A stretch of 64,000 bases of DNA, taken from positions 434,001-498,000 of the forward strand of contig CAXXLG010000001.1 of NCBI GenBank assembly GCA_963674495.2, given 5' to 3'. Origin of the DNA: RGIG3178 sp963674495 (GTDB taxonomy: Bacteria > Bacillota > Clostridia > Christensenellales > QAND01). Position numbers and translations under genes: made by a program. Below, one piece after another: positions 54,064-63,599 of the stretch. The notes beneath the pieces were generated by a model. That model was not told where the DNA came from. It was given only the letters and a program-made list of their open reading frames with translations, and ran no database searches. The first letter of the stretch is position 1, and each line of letters starts with the position of its first letter.

Positions 54064-54092
54064 AAAACGGCACATTCGTGCCGTTTTTTTTT
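54064..54092 (+). terminator. Rho-independent terminator after the metallophosphoesterase
   Basis: A 10-bp stem (AAAACGGCAC / GTGCCGTTTT) with an ATTC loop is followed by a run of Ts. Confidence 0.9.
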
Positions 54093-54377
54093 ACCTTGTT
54101 TTCGCCTGATTTAATACAAAATCGAATCAAACGGCGACATGTTTCGACGGACCATCTCATCAATCGACATCATGTGCAGCCAATGGAGTATGATGCGGAA
54201 TCCTGTCGACATATACTATGTCCATACGCGAATCATGTCGAAACACAAGGGAGAATGTATGTTCGCTTGTGTTATTTTTACAAAAATACGAACATATATT
54301 CCCTTAATCCCTAGAAATTGGGTATCTCCAACCCAATATAATGAGCATAATCCCAAAAATCTTTAAATAATACATAT
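54093..54377. other. Regulatory-looking leader upstream of mraZ
   Basis: No convincing gene is present. The stretch holds an imperfect inverted repeat with arms GGGAGAATGTATGTTCG (54249-54265) and CGAACATATATTCCC (54289-54303). Each arm is one mismatch from a GAAC-N4-GTTC LexA-type box. Several GTCGA/TCGAC-containing stretches (GTTTCGAC, TCGACAT, GTCGAAAC) also occur between 54135 and 54245. Confidence 0.5.
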
Positions 54378-54423
54378 AAAGTGGAACAAAGTGGTTGAAA
54401 GTGGGATCAATGTGTTTTATAAT
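54378..54423 (+). promoter_or_regulatory. mraZ promoter with three MraZ-binding boxes
   Basis: Three direct repeats AAAGTGG at 54378, 54388 and 54398 are spaced exactly 10 bp apart, as described for MraZ operators. TTGAAA (54395-54400) and TATAAT (54418-54423) form a 17-bp-spaced promoter whose -35 element lies inside the third box. MraZ should therefore autorepress the whole division cluster. Confidence 0.88.
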
Positions 54424-54446
54424 GGGCACACAAGGAGGTGAGATGG

Positions 54447-54905
54447 ATGGCAAACGGATTGTTGACTGGCGAGTTTTCACACAACATGGATACCAAGGGC
54501 AGGGTAAAACTTCCCGCGGTTTGGCAGCGCGATTTAGGTGACAAGTTCATGGTCACACGCGGTACAGGCCGGATGCTGTTCATCTTTTCCATGCCGCAAT
54601 GGGAGCTGTTCACAAAGAAGCTGATGGAGTTGCCGTTGATGGATAAAAATGCGCAGGCATTGCGCCGCATATTTGGCGCTGGCGCACGTGAATGCGAAGT
54701 GGACAAGCAGGGACGGTTTTTGATTCCGCAGCGTTTGCGTGGATACGCGGGTCTTATCAAAGAGGTAATTATCACAGGCGCATTCACATGGGGCGAGATC
54801 TGGAATGCAGAAGCCTGGGAGGAATATGACAAGCAATATGCTGACGGCGCCAGCGAAGATTTCATGACGTTGATGGAGACTGTTTCCAAACAGTACTCGC
54901 TATGA
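54447..54905 (+). CDS. mraZ: Transcriptional regulator MraZ
   Basis: This 152-residue protein starts at ATG 54447, eight bases after GGAGG; a longer GTG start at 54438 would overlap the ribosome site. Two SpoVT/AbrB-like halves are visible: GEFSHNMDTKGRVKLPAVWQ and AGARECEVDKQGRFLIPQRL. MraZ is the DNA-binding repressor of the dcw cluster. The operator boxes lie just upstream, and the stop overlaps rsmH by 4 bp. Confidence 0.95.
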   Translation: MANGLLTGEFSHNMDTKGRVKLPAVWQRDLGDKFMVTRGTGRMLFIFSMPQWELFTKKLMELPLMDKNAQALRRIFGAGARECEVDKQGRFLIPQRLRGYAGLIKEVIITGAFTWGEIWNAEAWEEYDKQYADGASEDFMTLMETVSKQYSL

Positions 54906-55837
54906 GCGAATACACGCACATCCCGGTTTTGCTGGATGAAACACTCGCCCTGTTGGATCCGGCGCCCGGGCAGATCATGGTTGACGGTACAGTGGGACTG
55001 GGCGGGCACAGCGAGCAGATTTTGAAACGCATTCGCCCGGACGGACTATTGATTGGAATCGACCGGGACAAACATGCGCTGGCTATGGCAAAGCGTCGCA
55101 TGCAAAGCGGGTTTCTGCCGGTGCATGGGAACTTTTTTGAGATGAAGGCGATTTTGCTGGCAAACGGCATCAAGGCCGTGGATGGCATCCTGTTGGACTT
55201 GGGCGTATCATCGTACCAGCTGGATGAACCGGAACGCGGTTTTTCCTACCGGACGGACGCTCCGCTGGATATGCGTATGAATACCGAGCAGGAATATACC
55301 GCGGAAGAAGCGCTAAATACGCTGGAAGAGATGGAACTGGCGCGCGTCCTTCGCGATTACGGTGAAGAACGTTGGGCCAAACGGATTGCATCGTTTGTCG
55401 TCGAACGGCGGGCGAAAAAGCCAATCAGAACGACTGATGAGTTGGTTGATGTGATCAAAGCAGCCGTTCCCAAAGGCGCACGGCGTGACGGACCACATCC
55501 CGCTAGGCGCACATTCCAGGCTTTGCGCATTCATGTCAATGGCGAGTTGGATGGTCTGGACGAGGCGGTATATGAGGCGGCGATGTGCCTAAAGGCGAAT
55601 GGGACACTATGTGTGATAACCTTCCATTCACTCGAAGATAGGATCGTAAAAAGATGTTTCATGAGGATGAAGAATCCATGCACCTGTCCGCCGCAAAGTC
55701 CGATATGCACATGCGGCAAAAAACCGGTGGCAAAGATACTCACAAAGAAACCGCTTATTCCCACGGCAATGGAAATGGAACATAATACACGCGCACGCAG
55801 CGCGAAGCTACGCGCAGTAAGGCGTTTACCCTTCTAA
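54902..55837 (+). CDS. rsmH: 16S rRNA (cytosine(1402)-N4)-methyltransferase RsmH (MraW)
   Basis: This 311-residue protein starts with ATG 54902, overlapping mraZ. SAM-binding and family motifs are HIPVLLDETLALL, MVDGTVGLGGHSEQIL, GIDRDKHAL, LLDLGVSSYQLDEPERGFSY and TFHSLEDRIVKRCF. It methylates C1402 of 16S rRNA. The length and gene position are standard. Confidence 0.96.
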   Translation: MSEYTHIPVLLDETLALLDPAPGQIMVDGTVGLGGHSEQILKRIRPDGLLIGIDRDKHALAMAKRRMQSGFLPVHGNFFEMKAILLANGIKAVDGILLDLGVSSYQLDEPERGFSYRTDAPLDMRMNTEQEYTAEEALNTLEEMELARVLRDYGEERWAKRIASFVVERRAKKPIRTTDELVDVIKAAVPKGARRDGPHPARRTFQALRIHVNGELDGLDEAVYEAAMCLKANGTLCVITFHSLEDRIVKRCFMRMKNPCTCPPQSPICTCGKKPVAKILTKKPLIPTAMEMEHNTRARSAKLRAVRRLPF

Positions 55838-55858
55838 ATACGGGAGAGGATGAATACA

Positions 55859-56398
55859 ATGGCATCGGCTCGCACAGTTGGAAGTTCCGCATTGAGTACA
55901 CGGCCCGCCGCGCAGCCCAAAAGGCGCGCGCATGTGCCGACCCCGCAGGAACAAAGGCGCATAGAGCACAAGCGCCGCCTTGATCAACAAAGAAAACGGG
56001 AACAGGCGCAAAAAAGGGAAGCGCAGCAGCGCGCGTTGGCGCGCCGGGAAGCGTTTAAAAAGTGTGGAATTCTCGCCTATGTATGTGCGTTGTTCTGTGT
56101 GTTGAGCCTTGTCGTGGTGGGATACGCACGGGTAGCCGCCCTTAAAATGGAAAACAATGATTTGACCGGACAAATTCAGTCATACACCGGCCAAATCGAC
56201 GATCTTGAGCTCGAACTCTCACGTAAGACCGACCTGCAATACATCCGTGAACAGGCAAAGGAGCGGCTGAACATGGGATATCCCAAAGCCTATCAGGTTC
56301 TGGAAATAGAACTGGCGGATGAATTTGATACAACAACAGCGGGCGGTAACGGATCAAGCCAATCCGGTTTGGTTGCAACGGCGAACAATGTGGATTGA
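55859..56398 (+). CDS. ftsL: FtsL-like cell division protein
   Basis: This protein has about 179 residues. ATG 55859 is chosen because the GGGAGAGG ribosome site abuts the earlier ATG at 55850. A long, very basic, Gln/Arg-rich cytosolic region (about residues 15-75) precedes one membrane helix (about 80-102). An external leucine-zipper-like coiled coil (ENNDLTGQIQSYTGQIDDLE) and an RLNMGYP turn follow. This is the FtsL/DivIC layout; the protein links FtsQ-type proteins and the septal PBP. The basic extension is longer than usual. Confidence 0.8.
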   Translation: MASARTVGSSALSTRPAAQPKRRAHVPTPQEQRRIEHKRRLDQQRKREQAQKREAQQRALARREAFKKCGILAYVCALFCVLSLVVVGYARVAALKMENNDLTGQIQSYTGQIDDLELELSRKTDLQYIREQAKERLNMGYPKAYQVLEIELADEFDTTTAGGNGSSQSGLVATANNVD

Positions 56399-56418
56399 CG
56401 GGGAAGGAGAGCGGGCAT

Positions 56419-58548
56419 GTGCAGCTATTAGAGCAAAAACGCAAAACGCGCGTTCTAATAATATTCGGATTTACCTGCCTGTGCTTTACCGCGCTGATCA
56501 CACGTGCGTTTTTTTTACAAATCGTTCAGGGTCCATGGTTGGTTGAAAGAGCTCTGAGCCAGTGGACCCGCGAAACGGCAGTTAGTGCATCGCGCGGTAC
56601 AATCTACGACAGAAGCGGAGAGGTGTTGGCCCAAAGCGGCTCCGCCTATTCGGTGCTGTTGCATCCAAAAGCCATCAACACAAGTGAAAATACAGCAGAG
56701 AACACAGCAGCTTGTCAAAATGTAGCCCAAGAACTTTCTGGGGTCCTAGGAATGGACGAAGAGAAAATCCTCGAAAAAGCGCAGGATACAACCAAGTACG
56801 AGATCTGGCTTAAACGGCAGATCACGGACGAACAGTCCAAACAGATCCAGCAGCTGAACCTCCCCGGCATAAGTCTGGCAGCGGACACCAAGCGTTATTA
56901 TCCTAAAGGGGATTTTCTCACCCAGGTTCTTGGCTTTACTTCTATAGACGGACTTGGGCTGGAAGGTCTGGAAAAATACTACAACGAGTATCTGGCCGGT
57001 ACAACGGGCAGCATTACCACACAAACGGACGAGAAAGGCAATGAGATAGCCTTTGCGGAACAGTTCTATGTGCCAGCCACAAACGGTTACGACCTGTATC
57101 TGACCGTCGATTACGTCATCCAGTCCTATGCGGAGAATGCGGCGCAGGACGCTTATGAACGCTTTGGCGCCAAGAATGTCATGTGTGTCGTCATGGATCC
57201 TAAAACCGGCGACATCTTAGCGTTGACCAACAAACCAGGTTATGACCTGAACGAAGTGCCGCGCGACGATTTGGAGCTGTTGACGGCGCTGACGCGCAAC
57301 ACATCGTTGGCGGATGCAAACGATCCAGGTTCCGTGTTCAAGGTATTCACACTGTCCGCTGCACTGGATACCGGGGTCGCGCATACAAGCGACATGTTTA
57401 CATGTAACGGAGGCAGACAATTAACAAGCGGCTTCATCAAATGTGCCAGCAACCATGGAACACTGTCTTTGTCGGAAGGGCTTGCACATTCGTGCAACTC
57501 CGTATTTATTGATTTAGCGCTGCGTTTGGGTACGGAACGGTTCTACAGCTATATTGAAAAGTTTGGTTTCGGAGCCAAGACCGGTATCGATTTTTCAAGC
57601 GAATCCACCGGTATTGTCATTTCCGAGCAGGATGTGAAGGAAGGCGATCTGGCGCGCATCGGTTTTGGGCAATCCATCTCTGTTACGCCTTTGCAGACCA
57701 TTACTGCATTTTGTGCAATTATCAACGGAGGTTATCTTCTTGAGCCGCATTTTCTGGACAAAATCGTAAACGAAGACGGCTCTGTTATACGTCAGACCGA
57801 AACCACCGTTGTGCGCCAGGTGATCAGCAAAAGCACCAGCGATACGATGCGGGATCTGCTGAAATACGTCGTGACCGACGGCAGCGGATATCTCAGCGCG
57901 GTGGAAGGCTACAGCGTGGGCGGTAAGACGGGTACGGCGCAAAAATACGACGAAAACGGAAAAATTAAAATCAATGCGAACCTATCATCGTACATTGCAT
58001 TTGCACCGGTGGAGGATCCCCAGGTGGCGGTGCTGTTTCTGGTGGATGAACCTCAACTGGTCAATGCGTACGGATCGCAGGTGGCGGCACCGTATGTGGG
58101 ACAGATCCTCGATCAGACGCTTCAATACATGGGTGTTGCGCCCATCTACACGCAAGAACAATTAAATGAAATGGGCAGTGTACAGGTGCCGGACGTCATT
58201 GGTATGACCGGGACGGAGGCGACGACAGCGCTTGAAGATAAGAGTTTGGTGGTATATTGTAGTGGTAGCGGTGGAAAAGTCGTCGAACAAATGCCGGCGG
58301 CGGGTGAAGTGGTGAAACGGGGCGAAACGGTGGCCATCACAATCAAAGCCGAAGATGAAATGGCGCCGGCCGAAATGGTTGAAGTGCCGGATCTTCACGG
58401 CAAGACCATAGAGGAATGTAGACAAATACTCGAGGGACTCGGATTAAAGTTTTATTCGCACGGCGAAGGTACGGCCATCTGGCAGAACATCAAACAGGGG
58501 AACGAAGCGGAAAAGGGGACACAAATCCGCGTGGAGTTTTCCCAATAA
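56419..58548 (+). CDS. Septal class B penicillin-binding protein with PASTA domains (FtsI/SpoVD-like)
   Basis: This protein has about 709 residues and starts with GTG 56419, preceded by AAGGAG at eight bases; the frame extends back to 56395. One membrane helix (about residues 12-34) is followed by the dimerisation domain beginning SASRGTIYDRSGEVLA. The transpeptidase domain has the nucleophile in DPGSVFKVFTLS, S-x-N in HSCNSVF and KTG in GGKTGTAQK. Two PASTA repeats end the protein (VQVPDVIGMTGTEA and VEVPDLHGKTIEE). It crosslinks septal or spore peptidoglycan. The single PBP here may do both jobs; whether it is the division or sporulation paralogue is not clear. Confidence 0.93.
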   Translation: MQLLEQKRKTRVLIIFGFTCLCFTALITRAFFLQIVQGPWLVERALSQWTRETAVSASRGTIYDRSGEVLAQSGSAYSVLLHPKAINTSENTAENTAACQNVAQELSGVLGMDEEKILEKAQDTTKYEIWLKRQITDEQSKQIQQLNLPGISLAADTKRYYPKGDFLTQVLGFTSIDGLGLEGLEKYYNEYLAGTTGSITTQTDEKGNEIAFAEQFYVPATNGYDLYLTVDYVIQSYAENAAQDAYERFGAKNVMCVVMDPKTGDILALTNKPGYDLNEVPRDDLELLTALTRNTSLADANDPGSVFKVFTLSAALDTGVAHTSDMFTCNGGRQLTSGFIKCASNHGTLSLSEGLAHSCNSVFIDLALRLGTERFYSYIEKFGFGAKTGIDFSSESTGIVISEQDVKEGDLARIGFGQSISVTPLQTITAFCAIINGGYLLEPHFLDKIVNEDGSVIRQTETTVVRQVISKSTSDTMRDLLKYVVTDGSGYLSAVEGYSVGGKTGTAQKYDENGKIKINANLSSYIAFAPVEDPQVAVLFLVDEPQLVNAYGSQVAAPYVGQILDQTLQYMGVAPIYTQEQLNEMGSVQVPDVIGMTGTEATTALEDKSLVVYCSGSGGKVVEQMPAAGEVVKRGETVAITIKAEDEMAPAEMVEVPDLHGKTIEECRQILEGLGLKFYSHGEGTAIWQNIKQGNEAEKGTQIRVEFSQ

Positions 58549-58560
58549 CGGGGGTCGATC

Positions 58561-60006
58561 ATGAAACTGAGCACGTTGTTTAACGAAATAGATGTGCTAC
58601 ACATGCCAAAAGGGGATGTGAGTGTAACAGGCTTGAGCTTTGACTCTCGAAAAACAGAGCCCGGGCACCTGTTCTGTTGCCTGGTGGGCACGCGCATGGA
58701 TGGACATGATTATGCACAGAATGCCGTTGAACATGGGGCAACGGTACTTTTGGTGCAACATCCGTTACCCATTGACATACCGCAGGTTGTTGTGGGAGAT
58801 ACGCGCAGAGCGTTTGCGTTAGTGTGTGCCAATTGGTATGGATGTCCGGCGGACAGGCTACAACTGTTTGGTGTGACAGGCACCAACGGCAAGACAACGA
58901 CAAGTTTTATGCTACACACCGTATTGCAAAATATTGGACAGAAGAGTGGATTGATCGGCACCATCCACCAAAAGAGTGGCGATATGATATTGGAGGAATC
59001 CATGACCACGCCCGAGCCCATGGATCTACACAGGCTTATGAAAACCATGGCAGACCACGGATGTATCAACGCGGTGATGGAGGTGTCTTCCCATGCGCTT
59101 TCGCAGCATCGCGTGGAAGGGCTGATATTTGAAACGGCGATCTTTACCAATCTAACGCAGGATCATTTGGATTATCACGGCACCATCGAACAGTATGCGG
59201 CGGAAAAGAAAAAGCTCTTTTCAAAGTGCCGCATCGGCGTGTTTAATGCGGACGATCCTTATGTAGAGATGATGATGGAGGGCGTGCCCTGCCGTATCGT
59301 AACATTCGGTATCGACAACGTCGCGGACTTTTGGGCAACGGATATACAGAGCACCGCCAAGGGTGTTGGCTATACGCTACATGCTCACGATGAAACCGCG
59401 CGTATCGAATTGGGTATCCCGGGCCGGTTTACGGTGTATAATTCGCTCGGATGCGCCGCGGCACTGATTGCTTACGGTTTGCCGCTTAAAAAGGTGGCAA
59501 CCGGTTTGCATACAATGACTACCGTGCCCGGACGCATCGAGGTGGTACCGACGGGGGATCAGCCGTATACCGTTGTTTTGGATTATGCGCACACGCCGGA
59601 TGGGCTTGTAAATATCCTGTCTGCCGTCAGAGGTTTTGCCAATGGTCGCATCATAGCGGTGTTCGGCTGTGGCGGCGACCGGGATCCGGACAAAAGGCCC
59701 AAGATGGGTTATGCTGCGGGCAGGGGAGCGGACTATTGCATCGTGACCAGCGACAACCCGCGCACGGAGGACCCCGCTGTCATCATCGATGCGATTCTGC
59801 CCGGTGTTGAGCAAAGTGGATGTCACTATGAAGTGGTGGTCAATCGCGTTGAAGCCATTCAAAGAGCATTGGTTTGCGCGCAAAATGGCGATGTGATAGT
59901 ATTGGCGGGAAAAGGCCACGAACCCTATCAGGAGATAAACGGGGTCCGCTATCCGTTTGATGAAAAAGAGATCGTGGCCAAGGTGCTTTCAGGGATAGCG
60001 CAATAG
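58561..60006 (+). CDS. murE: UDP-MurNAc-tripeptide ligase MurE
   Basis: This 481-residue protein starts with ATG behind GGGGGTCG. Mur-ligase motifs are GLSFDSRKTEPGHLFCCLVG, the ATP loop GVTGTNGKTTTSFML, MEVSSHAL, LTQDHLDYHG with VNAD-type later residues, and LDYAHTPDGL. The C-terminal DNPRTEDPAVI (D-N-P-R) fits enzymes that add meso-diaminopimelate, so the host probably has DAP-type peptidoglycan. murF, which normally follows, is absent. Confidence 0.95.
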   Translation: MKLSTLFNEIDVLHMPKGDVSVTGLSFDSRKTEPGHLFCCLVGTRMDGHDYAQNAVEHGATVLLVQHPLPIDIPQVVVGDTRRAFALVCANWYGCPADRLQLFGVTGTNGKTTTSFMLHTVLQNIGQKSGLIGTIHQKSGDMILEESMTTPEPMDLHRLMKTMADHGCINAVMEVSSHALSQHRVEGLIFETAIFTNLTQDHLDYHGTIEQYAAEKKKLFSKCRIGVFNADDPYVEMMMEGVPCRIVTFGIDNVADFWATDIQSTAKGVGYTLHAHDETARIELGIPGRFTVYNSLGCAAALIAYGLPLKKVATGLHTMTTVPGRIEVVPTGDQPYTVVLDYAHTPDGLVNILSAVRGFANGRIIAVFGCGGDRDPDKRPKMGYAAGRGADYCIVTSDNPRTEDPAVIIDAILPGVEQSGCHYEVVVNRVEAIQRALVCAQNGDVIVLAGKGHEPYQEINGVRYPFDEKEIVAKVLSGIAQ

Positions 60007-60024
60007 CCACGGGGAGGACACTGC

Positions 60025-61023
60025 ATGGAACAACTTATTTGGCCGCTGGTGCTGGCGTTTTTATTTACGTTGGCAGGCGGACCCGCCATGCTGCCGGTAC
60101 TAAAGAGACTGAAATTGGGACAAAACATCCGCGATGACGGACCGCAGACCCACATGTATAAGGGCGGTACGCCCACCATGGGTGGGATCATCTTCCTTTT
60201 GCCCTGCATCATTGTGACACTTATGCTGTTTCAAAACAGCATAAAATGGGTGCTGTTTGCCATCGTGATCACCATCGGGTTTGCTCTCATCGGGTTGCTT
60301 GATGATCTTGTGAAGGTTTACATGCACCGTTCGCTGGGCCTTAGGCCCTTTCAAAAGATGATCGGGCAAATGGGTTTATCCATCATCGTGGCACTGTACG
60401 CGGCAGGCAACCCGGATATCGGCACAATGCTGTTCATTCCATGGTTTGGATACATTGAGTTTGGATGGTTTTACGTGCCGTTTACGGTGTTTATCGTGGT
60501 GGGCATGGTTAACAGCGTCAATCTAACCGATGGGTTGGACGGCCTCGCGGGCGGAATGTCCTTCATCGTGTGCGCCGGCTTTGCCATTGTAGCGTTCTAC
60601 CTTGCGGATCAGGCGCAGACAACCGGCGAAATACTGCGCGCCGTTTCACTGCGCAACATGGCGGTATTCGGTACCGCGCTGGCGGGGGCCTGCCTCGGAT
60701 TTTTGCGCTTCAATGCGCATCCCGCACATGTGTTCATGGGGGATACGGGGTCGCTGGGCTTAGGCGCCGCGATCAGCGTACTGGCGGTTGTGACACGGAT
60801 GCAGTACCTTTTGCCTATCATGGGCGGCATGTTCGTGATGAGTACGGTATCTTCCATCATCCAAACCGTTAGTTTCAAGGCGCGGCATAAGAGGGTATTC
60901 CGTATGGCGCCGCTGCACCATCATTTCGAACTGTCGGGCATGCACGAAACCAAAGTGGTATCCATGTACTACACAATCACACTGGCATTGAGCATTCTGG
61001 GATTGATAACGCTCATGATCTAA
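60025..61023 (+). CDS. mraY: Phospho-MurNAc-pentapeptide transferase MraY
   Basis: This 332-residue protein starts with ATG behind GGGGAGG. It is a polytopic membrane enzyme with about ten helices. Motifs are KGGTPTMGGIIFLL, GLLDDLVKV, VNSVNLTDGLDGLAGG, FMGDTGSLGLGA and APLHHHFELSGMHE. It makes lipid I on undecaprenyl phosphate. Confidence 0.96.
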   Translation: MEQLIWPLVLAFLFTLAGGPAMLPVLKRLKLGQNIRDDGPQTHMYKGGTPTMGGIIFLLPCIIVTLMLFQNSIKWVLFAIVITIGFALIGLLDDLVKVYMHRSLGLRPFQKMIGQMGLSIIVALYAAGNPDIGTMLFIPWFGYIEFGWFYVPFTVFIVVGMVNSVNLTDGLDGLAGGMSFIVCAGFAIVAFYLADQAQTTGEILRAVSLRNMAVFGTALAGACLGFLRFNAHPAHVFMGDTGSLGLGAAISVLAVVTRMQYLLPIMGGMFVMSTVSSIIQTVSFKARHKRVFRMAPLHHHFELSGMHETKVVSMYYTITLALSILGLITLMI

Positions 61024-61041
61024 GGCAAGGAGGGTTGGTCT

Positions 61042-62406
61042 ATGGAACACTATGATACATATCGCGATAAGAACGTTCTCATTGTGGGTATGGGGCGAAG
61101 CGGCGTAGCCGCGGCACAATGCATGGTTCGTTTGGGCGCGCATGTGACCATCAACGACTTGAAATCAAGGGCGGCGTTGGGGCATACGCTCGATTGCCTT
61201 CAAGAACTGTCCATTACGTGGCGGTTGGGACAAAAGCCGGATGATCTGATCAGAGGTATCGATTTGATCCTGTTTTCCAGCGGTGTTCCGTTTTGGAGCG
61301 AATGGATCATACAGGCCAAATCCATGGGAATTCCCTGTTACAATGAGATGCAGATTGGCGCACTTTTAACAAAAGCACCGATGGTGGCCGTGACCGGTAC
61401 CAATGGGAAAACGACGACCACGACGTTGATACACGAGATATTCGTGGCTGCTGGGAAACAGAGCTTTGCGGTGGGTAATATTGGCATCCCACTGTGCAGC
61501 CATGTGTTGGAAACCACCGAAGATGGTGTGTTGACAGTCGAGACAGCGCCTTTCCAGCTGATCAGTGCGCCGGCCTTTCATCCGCACATAAGCCTTATTT
61601 TGAATGTAACTGAGGATCATTTAAACTGGTTTCGAACGATGGATAATTACATTGACAAAAAATGTCTTATATTTGCTTTGCAGAAAAATGACGATGTATG
61701 CATCCTAAACGCAGATGATGTTGTCACGTCCACGTTAGGCGACAGACCCAAGTGCCGAGTGCTTTGGTTCTCGCGTAAGAAGCAGGTGCGGGGATCGTAT
61801 ACATACGATGGAAAAGTATATGTAAACATAGACAATAACGAGGTATACATACTGGATGTTGAGGATATCCGTATCCCCGGTGCTCACAACGTCGAAAATG
61901 CGCTGGCTGCTGTGCTTGCGACATACCTGATGGGCGTTACGGTAGACGTGATTGCGAAAGTATTGCGCGAATTTCCGGGCGTTGAACACCGCATTGAGAC
62001 AGTACGCGCATTGGATGGCGTTACCTACATTAACGACAGCAAGGCGACCAATCCGGAAGCCACTATCAAAGCCATAGAAGCGATGGAACAGCCCACCATC
62101 ATGCTGCTGGGCGGATCGGAAAAGAAAAGCAACTACATGCCGATGTTTGAAGCATTCACGCCCAACATCAAGCGTATTGTGGTATTGGGCGATACAGCCA
62201 ATGCCATCGCAAAATCGGCGGAGAAATCGGGTTTCAAAGCGGTATCTCATGCCCAAAGCCTGGAGGATGCCATCAACATCGCCCGGTCATTTGCCGCCCC
62301 AGGAACGAACGTGTTACTCTCGCCCGCATGCGCGAGCTACGACATGTTTGACAACTACGAGCATAGGGGCCGAGAATTCAAACGCATCGTGTGGGAGTTG
62401 AAATGA
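61042..62406 (+). CDS. murD: UDP-MurNAc-L-alanine:D-glutamate ligase MurD
   Basis: This 454-residue protein starts with ATG behind AAGGAGG. N-terminal VLIVGMGRSGVAAAQ is followed by the ATP loop VAVTGTNGKTTTTTLI, a VTEDHLNWF motif, GAHNVENALAA and YINDSKATNPEATIKAI. It adds D-Glu to UDP-MurNAc-L-Ala. The stop overlaps the ftsW start by 4 bp. Confidence 0.95.
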   Translation: MEHYDTYRDKNVLIVGMGRSGVAAAQCMVRLGAHVTINDLKSRAALGHTLDCLQELSITWRLGQKPDDLIRGIDLILFSSGVPFWSEWIIQAKSMGIPCYNEMQIGALLTKAPMVAVTGTNGKTTTTTLIHEIFVAAGKQSFAVGNIGIPLCSHVLETTEDGVLTVETAPFQLISAPAFHPHISLILNVTEDHLNWFRTMDNYIDKKCLIFALQKNDDVCILNADDVVTSTLGDRPKCRVLWFSRKKQVRGSYTYDGKVYVNIDNNEVYILDVEDIRIPGAHNVENALAAVLATYLMGVTVDVIAKVLREFPGVEHRIETVRALDGVTYINDSKATNPEATIKAIEAMEQPTIMLLGGSEKKSNYMPMFEAFTPNIKRIVVLGDTANAIAKSAEKSGFKAVSHAQSLEDAINIARSFAAPGTNVLLSPACASYDMFDNYEHRGREFKRIVWELK

Positions 62407-63521
62407 GCATGGAGAAGGCAAAGCGCGGCAAGATTGATTTTATCGTACTGATCACAGTGCTCATTCTGACGTTGTTTGGATGTGTGATGGTGTATAGCGC
62501 CAGCTATTATGGCGCCGCACTGGACCACGGTGGTGACGGTGCATACTACTTTCGCAAACAATTGTTGGGGGCTGTACTTGGGCTTGCAAGTCTGTTTTTC
62601 TTTATGCGCTTTGACTTTAAGCGGTTGGAGTCCATGAAGTGGATTATTCTGGGCGGGTCAACCGTACTGCTATTGATGGTTTTTCTGCCACCTCCCATCG
62701 GGGTAAGCATCAATGGCAGTTCACGCTGGGTAAACATTGGCATTACGACGCTACAGCCCGCAGAGGTTGCCAAATTCGGATTGATCATCTATCTCGCCTC
62801 GTACTTTGCGCAGAACCGTAATAAACTTCAAAGTTTCTGGCATGGAGTCATGCCGGCACTGTTGGTGGTGGGCGCCGTTGTGGCTTTGATCTACTTACAG
62901 CCCAACTTTTCCATGATCATGTGTATAGGCATACTGACAGTGTTGATGATGTTCGTCGGCGGTGTGCGCATTCGGCATTTGATTGCCATGGGTACAATAG
63001 GGCTTGCGGGCGTCGCGACCGCGATCATCTACGAACCCTATCGGCTCAAACGCGTCTTTGCATTTTTGAACCCGTGGGCTGACACGGCGAACTCATCATA
63101 TCAACTTGTCCAGTCGTTCTATGCGTTCGGTTCGGGCGGATTGTTTGGCAAGGGTCTCGGACGCAGCCAACAAAAACTGCTGTATCTACCCTATGGTGAA
63201 AGCGATTTCATCGCATCCATCATCGCGGAGGAACTTGGCTTCATTGGTATTCTGGTACTGATGGCATTGTATATACTTCTGATCTGGCGCGGCGTTCGCA
63301 TCGCGCTATCCTGCCCGAACCGGTTTGGCAGTCTTTTGGCCACTGGTATTACTGCCATGATCGCTGTGCAGATCATCATCAACATCGCGGTTGTTACCGG
63401 CAGCATGCCACCCACCGGACAGACGCTTCCTTTCATCAGCGCGGGCACCAGTTCGCTGATGATATTCCTCAGTGCCATGGGTGTATTGATTAACATATCG
63501 AGGTATACCGTCAAGACGTAG
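62403..63521 (+). CDS. ftsW: Septal peptidoglycan glycosyltransferase FtsW (FtsW/RodA/SpoVE family)
   Basis: This protein has about 372 residues and starts with ATG 62403 in an ATGA overlap with murD. It has ten membrane helices. Family motifs are GVSINGSSRWVNIG, LQPAEVAKFGLIIYLA, YQLVQSFYAFGSGGLFGKGL, YGESDFIASIIAEELGF and TGQTLPFISAGTSSL. It polymerises lipid II together with the class B PBP encoded upstream. Position favours FtsW, but SpoVE cannot be excluded. No murG follows. Confidence 0.93.
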   Translation: MSMEKAKRGKIDFIVLITVLILTLFGCVMVYSASYYGAALDHGGDGAYYFRKQLLGAVLGLASLFFFMRFDFKRLESMKWIILGGSTVLLLMVFLPPPIGVSINGSSRWVNIGITTLQPAEVAKFGLIIYLASYFAQNRNKLQSFWHGVMPALLVVGAVVALIYLQPNFSMIMCIGILTVLMMFVGGVRIRHLIAMGTIGLAGVATAIIYEPYRLKRVFAFLNPWADTANSSYQLVQSFYAFGSGGLFGKGLGRSQQKLLYLPYGESDFIASIIAEELGFIGILVLMALYILLIWRGVRIALSCPNRFGSLLATGITAMIAVQIIINIAVVTGSMPPTGQTLPFISAGTSSLMIFLSAMGVLINISRYTVKT

Positions 63522-63599
63522 GCAAACGTTTGGCGCTGGTCACGCTTTGCATAGGACTGCATACGATGTACCATGCAAGCTTTGACGGAGGTGTTGCTT

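Noticed and set aside
54139..54366. Small gene of 75 codons upstream of mraZ
   Set aside because: There is no ribosome site and no family pattern, and it overlaps a regulatory inverted repeat.
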